From Equus caballus (taxonomy: Eukaryota; Chordata; Mammalia; Perissodactyla; Equidae), in contig NC_091684.1 of assembly GCF_041296265.1 (NCBI RefSeq), positions 102,516,501-102,580,500 of the forward strand: a stretch of DNA of 64,000 nucleotides. Reading direction: 5' to 3'. The position numbers were made by a program, and so were the translations under genes. Under the pieces are notes generated by a model, which was not told the origin of the DNA, ran no database searches, and worked only from the letters and a program-made list of their open reading frames with translations. The stretch's first letter is position 1, and every line of letters starts with the position of its first letter. Positions 59,525 to 64,000 of the stretch are shown here, in pieces.

Positions 59525-61200
59525 GCATATTGATGAATCTACAAAAAATAATTTTCACTGTCTTTTATCCACAAAACTAATTTAAATGTTTGTTGAAAAT
59601 TTTTCTGAATTATTTTGTAATATACAATGCATGTCTATATGAAAATAAAGATAAAAGAAAAATAATACAACTGAAAAGGAAGAAATGGATATAAAGAAGA
59701 AAGACAAAAAGTTATATGAATAACAATGCTGTCTAATACATTATGGATGTTAATAAACATTTTTCAAGGAGAATTTACCAATACTCTTTCCAATTTAAAA
59801 TGTTTATACCCTTTGATTCTGCAATTCTATTGTAAAAATTTATCTTACAGAAACATATACATGTTCACGGCAGCAATGCTGAAATATCAAAAATTGAAAT
59901 AAGATAAATCTTCACATAGTGACATGGAATGCTATCAATGATAAATTACTTATTAAAATGTCAAGTGCAGTATATATGTGCACCTATTATTATACAATTA
60001 TACTATTAAAGTGTATGTATAAATATATGAATTCAATATTTCTAAATACAAATGCACACCTGAAAGAATAAATCTTCCTTAGTAAATTACACAGCTAAAA
60101 AGTGTTCCAGAAGTCAAATGAGAACTAGTCTGGTTGCTATTGCTCTGTCAACCAGGCCCCTGCTCTCCATTTTACATTGCACACTGTCTCTTATCCCCAC
60201 CACTGGGCCTTTGCCCATGTTGCTTCCTCTGCTGGGAATAGCTCTAGTCTTCCTTTCTCTGAGCGACAGTCTAGCTTTAAGACTTAGATAATTTCTTTTT
60301 TTTTCTTTTCTTTAATTCACAATGATTTCTGTTATCATTATTTTAAATTTACCAGTCCTGCCCTTATTTAAGGAAATGGACCACATCTGACAAATGTTTT
60401 AAATATTTGTTGTTTACTTAAATAATTATGGAACATGAAGGAAGTGGACTGGCAAAGAAAAAGAAAAGTATTCACTATAATAGCCTCTGTCTTCACTTGA
60501 ACAGCCTTCTAAAAAGCAACTCCTCACTGACCCGCAGTGAAAGGAACTATCTCATGGGGGCAGCTGGTGGTGGGATTCAACACCGAACTGGAAGTTCAAG
60601 GTATTGTTTCGTTCTTGGTTTCGGCTGAAGCATATCTAGGAATGCAAACAGTGAAGACTACCCTGTAAACGGCATCATCGTGCCTGGTTGACAGAGAAAT
60701 GGCAACCAGACTCTGATTACACACTGCTCTCCACCCTGGAGGATGAGCTGGCGCCAGCATCACCTGGGCCCTACAGCTCATTGCAGCTTCCTTCCAGTTG
60801 ATGAAATGTCTTGGACTGTGTTGATGTCCACTGCATCCTTACTAAATTATTAGGAACTTGGAGAAATGCGAAGGAAGTAGCAATCCTTAAACATTTCTGT
60901 ATGGAAATGAGGGAAGCATGAAATAATGATATGTAGAAAAGAAGCTTTATGAGTTAGTAGAATGAGTATTCAGGCTGGGGAAGGCGGGCATTGGGTGAAG
61001 GAGGAAGGGCCGCATGAAGGAGGCTGGTGATGAGTTGGTTGGGAGAGGGAATGGACGACGGCAGTAGGCAAGCCGAGAGCCTATAGGCATAATGACACAA
61101 TTGGAAAAACAATGTGTTACACTGTTTTCACAGCTTTCTCACCTGTGTTACCTCCTGTGACCATCACAGCAGCTCTGTGAGGCGGGAGGTGAAAGTAGTG
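59525..61200. other. Intergenic, no gene recognised
   Basis: 60145-60290 is L2-like (GGGCCTTTGCCCATGTTGC, CTCTGCTGGGAATAGCTCTA). The open frame at 60428-60628 has no recognised domain. Confidence 0.45.
60145..60290 (+). mobile_element. L2 LINE fragment
   Basis: Short internal L2 3' segment with the CACTGGGCCTTTGCCCATG and TGCTGGGAATAGCTCT words typical of the family, cut before the usual tail. Confidence 0.75.
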
Positions 61201-61204
61201 TGGG

Positions 61205-61350
61205 CTGTAAAGCATAGTGGTTAATTGCTTGTGCTTTTGAGCCAGTCATGGGCCTGCAAAGAAACTGTGAGGAAGTCACACAACTTTCCAGGTCTCAGGT
61301 GTGTTTCAGAAAATCCTCACGATCATAGTGCTTACCTCATATGGCTGTTC
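61205..61350 (+). mobile_element. MIR SINE
   Basis: AAGCATAGTGGTTAATTGCT, GAGCCAGTCATGGGCCTGC, AGGAAGTCACACAACTTTCC and CATAGTGCTTACCTCATATG match MIR in order. The antisense-like patch at 61430-61510 may be another. Confidence 0.8.
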
Positions 61351-61904
61351 ATCATGGTTCCATGAGAAAAGGCCTCATTTGCATTCCACTCAAGCAGTCA
61401 GCAATATGCACATCGTGCTTCCACAGAAATTGAGGCTTGAGGAGGCTAAGATTTCAAAGCCAGTAAGTGGCCTGCCAGTGACTTAGAGGGCAGCTTGCAG
61501 TGTCTGAATCCAGTGACATTTCCTGCAAACAGAAAGGTGGATATGGAAAGAAACGGTGTGAGTCTGTGAGAAGTGGGTGGGATGACATTGGAATAAATTA
61601 AGTGAGAAGGACAGAGAAATGAAGTTGAATAGTAAGGAGGTGCTGGTGACAAGATTTGAATGTTGGGTAGAAAAAATCAGTTCTGTACTGTATTGACAGG
61701 AAGTCAATCTAAGTTCCAAGCCATAAGGACAGATGGGGCATTAGATATGACGTAGAGCAGTGGCTTTCAACTTTTCTTACCATGAAATGAATCATCTCTT
61801 TAAGGAACTCTTACCCAGAGGCATAAACAATGCAATTAAGAGGTGAGTCTGTGTGTGAAGAGGACAGAGTCTCTTCTGTTGCTCTCATCTAGTGGACTGT
61901 CCTT

Positions 61905-62045
61905 ATGCTGCAAATGAAGAAACAGAATCAGAGGTGCCAGCAACATGCCCAAAGAACAGAGCACATTAGTGACACAGCCTGGAAGAAAATCCACTTCTCA
62001 TTTCCTGCCTCCTGAGCCAGTGCTCCTTATAGTTCACAAAGGCTC
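61905..62045 (-). mobile_element. MIR SINE (antisense)
   Basis: GCTGCAAATGAAGAAACAGA, CATGCCCAAAGAACAGAGCA, GTGACACAGCCTGGAAG and GAGCCAGTGCTCCTTATAG follow the reverse MIR plan. Confidence 0.65.
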
Positions 62046-62393
62046 TTGCAAGAAAGATCTCAGTTCTTTGGCTAGCACGGAGAGGATGAGATTAAGTCAT
62101 GTGAATAAAATGGCGCTTCCACAGTCTCCAGGGGATGCTCTGCATTTCGTGTAAGGGGTGGGGTGGGGTGGGGCTACCCAACTCTTGTTGAATAGCAAGA
62201 GTGGCTCTTGGCAATCACAGAATTTTACAATTCAAATATCAGTTGGACTCTATGCTCTTTGCAAAATGTCTAGGACATGCTTAAATGTCCCCCATCATAT
62301 GAGGCATATCATTGTAGCTTTTCTTCTAGGTTGCAATAGTAATCCTCCTGAAACACCACATTACCTGTTCTTCTCTTCTGCAGTGGGGGAACA

Positions 62394-62670
62394 CAGTAGT
62401 TAAGAATCTGGGCTGTGTAATCAAAATGCCAGCTCCAGAGCACTCTGGTTATACAATCTTACACAAGAGATTTAACTTCCCAAGACCTCAGTTTCTCTTC
62501 TTTACAATGGGAGCAGCGATGGTACCTCCTTCACATGGTATCATTTTTGTCAAGTGAGATAATTTTTATCGAATTATCAAATGAGATAATACGTGTATCA
62601 TACTTGGCACAGTGCTCAGCAACATAGTGAGAGAACCTAAATGCTAATTGTTCTGTCATTATTACATTCT
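62394..62670 (+). mobile_element. MIR SINE, nearly full
   Basis: CAGTAGTTAAGAATCTGGGC, AAGACCTCAGTTTCTCTTCT, TTACAATGGGAGCAGCGATG, GGTACCTCCTTCACATGG, CTTGGCACAGTGCTCAGC. A short duplicated patch (GTGAGATAATTTTTATC and ATGAGATAATACGTG) sits inside it. Confidence 0.88.
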
Positions 62671-62997
62671 GGGATCCTTTGCTTCATTTAGGGAGTAGAG
62701 GAAGCTGAAAGAAATGACTTGGGCCAATTCATGAGCATCATGGTTTGTAATCATCACTGAACAATGTAGTAGTCAGGGACTGTAGAATCACTAATGTTAG
62801 ATGCATTTTGATCATTTGATATTTAGAAGTAAAGCACAAAATTACAAAAGAATTGCCGAATTGTTTGAAAAAGAGCACAGGAAGAAAAACCCATGTCAGA
62901 TTGTTTAGAAGACACAACAGGATAACGATTGTAATGTTACTTAGCTCAGTGATTGGTGAATGATACACTCAGAGCATAAGTACTAGAGAAGCAATGT

Positions 62998-63200
62998 TGA
63001 TGCTTGAGGGCACTGATTCTGGAGTCAGAAAACACGTTCCACATTCTGGCTTCCCCATCACGAGCTGCGCCATCTTGGTTAAGCTTCCTAAACTCCACGA
63101 GAGTCTGTTCCTTCATCTATAAGACAGGGTTAATCACAGGGTCATTCTAGTGCCTGGAGTAAGGTAATGCTCCAAAAAGTTGGCTATTAATAAATACAAT
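62998..63200 (+). mobile_element. MIR SINE
   Basis: GAGGGCACTGATTCTGGAGT, CATTCTGGCTTCCCCATCAC, AACTCCACGAGAGTCTG, CATCTATAAGACAGGGTTAA and a GGCTATTAATAAATAC end give a full MIR order. Confidence 0.85.
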
Positions 63201-63460
63201 CATAAAGGGAGGAGGAGGAAAAACCTACTCACATGGAAGAAGCATTTTAAGAGAGAGGAGAAAAGCCTTGAAGGAAACCTTGCATTAATGAAGTAGTTAT
63301 CTTTTAAGCTCTTTATTTAGCATGTTCTTAAAAGCCAAATGCTTGAATGGTGAATAAATGAATAAAAATAAGCAATAAGTTCCCCAAACTCTTAGAAATA
63401 TATGAAGTCAAACAATCACTAATTATAAAGTGTATGTTGCTTTGTTATGTTTTCTAACTC

Positions 63461-63462
63461 AG
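63461..63462 (+). other. Putative 3' splice acceptor of the OR4C6-like exon
   Basis: The tract TTATGTTTTCTAACTCAG ends 27 bases before the pseudogene ATG. This is the third OR here with such a site. Confidence 0.55.
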
Positions 63463-63488
63463 CTGGAGGTCATATCAGAACCTGAGAA

Positions 63489-64000
63489 ATGGGAAATCCA
63501 AACAAGGTGACAGAATCCATTCTTTTGGGTCTCTCAGAGAACCTAAAGCCACAGAAAATACTCTCTGCCATGTTTCTGATCATGTATGTGTCCACAGTTT
63601 TGGGAAACCTACTCATGTGGCCACCATGATCACAAGTCAGAGTCTGAGATCAGCTATGTAATTTTTCCTTACTGTCTTGTCCCTCATGGATGCCGCCTAC
63701 TCTCTGTCATTGCCTATAAGATGGTTGTGGACTCCCTCTCTGAGAGCATCACCATCTTCTTCAAAGGCCACATGGTCCAGCTCCTTGTGGAGCATTTCTG
63801 TGGTGGTGTGGGGATCATTCTTCTCATCATGATGGCCTAGGACCACCATGTGGCCATCGGTAAGCCCCTGCATTGGGTGACCATCATGAGTCCTCGGGTG
63901 CACTGCCTGCTGCTGGGAGGGGCCTGGGTGGGGGTATTTATCCATGCAGTAATACAGCTTCTGCTCATACCCTTTTGTGGCCCCAATATTATAGACAACT
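63489..64000 (+). pseudogene. OR4C6: Olfactory receptor pseudogene, OR4C6-like, cut by right edge
   Basis: Class II OR on the plus strand starting [20 protein letters not shown]. It matches my memory of human OR4C6 in [64 protein letters not shown] and FCGPNIID. Breaks visible: a small deletion with frameshift after TM1 (about 63617), a TAA in the PMYFF motif (63659-63661, AM*FF), a second frameshift near 63710, and a TAG replacing Tyr of the DRY box region (MA*DHHVAIG, 63838-63840). TM5-TM7 lie beyond the window. Multiple breaks make function impossible. Confidence 0.88.

Overview
This is mammalian nuclear DNA. Six tRNA-derived SINEs of the equine repetitive element (ERE) family point to a perissodactyl, with horse and its relatives the best guess and rhinoceros or tapir not excluded. 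Deep mammalian repeats (MIR, L2, MER2, MER5A, MLT2-like LTRs) and single-exon olfactory receptor (OR) genes fit. There is no sign of bacterial, phage or organelle sequence, CRISPR, rRNA or true tRNA genes.

The window is a repeat-rich stretch of a class II OR cluster. One receptor looks whole: an OR4S2-like gene of 311 codons at 23448-24383 (+). Three receptors are broken: an OR4-like remnant at 29585-30220 (-), an OR4C16-like copy at 37182-38192 (-), and an OR4C6-like copy starting at 63489 (+) and cut by the right edge. From memory, human OR4C16, OR4S2 and OR4C6 lie close together at 11q11, so this is probably the matching locus with local rearrangement.

Layout. 1-5531: a LINE-1 on the minus strand with its 5' end present, cut at the left edge. 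5541-6856: single-copy DNA that is the left arm of an old inverted duplication. 6857-12895: a second, nearly full-length minus-strand LINE-1 carrying an ERE. 12920-13682: the rest of the left arm. 13683-16165: three old L1M 3' fragments on the plus strand, the last flanked by ~91-bp direct repeats. 16290-20280: ERV fossils, including a solo LTR at 18584-19274 inside an older ERVL-like relic. 20300-23400: no gene. 23.4-24.4 kb: OR4S2-like gene. 24.4-36.3 kb: MER5A, MER2, three EREs, an OR remnant, nested LTR fossils and a dimeric 115-bp repeat with an A-rich tail. 36265-40330: right arm of the inverted duplication, enclosing the OR4C16-like pseudogene. 40.4-57 kb: mostly unrecognised DNA with old L1M/HAL1, L2, MIR and two EREs. 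57012-58585: a short LINE-1 with a twin-priming inversion. 58.6-63.2 kb: MIR and L2 relics. 63.5 kb to the end: OR4C6-like pseudogene.

No multi-gene system is present; the only gene work is odorant reception by one OR. The most notable result is the hidden inverted duplication (5.5-13.7 kb against 36.3-40.3 kb). Both arms share an L2 relic and OR-flanking DNA, but the OR survives, as a pseudogene, only on the right; the left arm has a LINE-1 in its place. All identities and boundaries were judged by eye.
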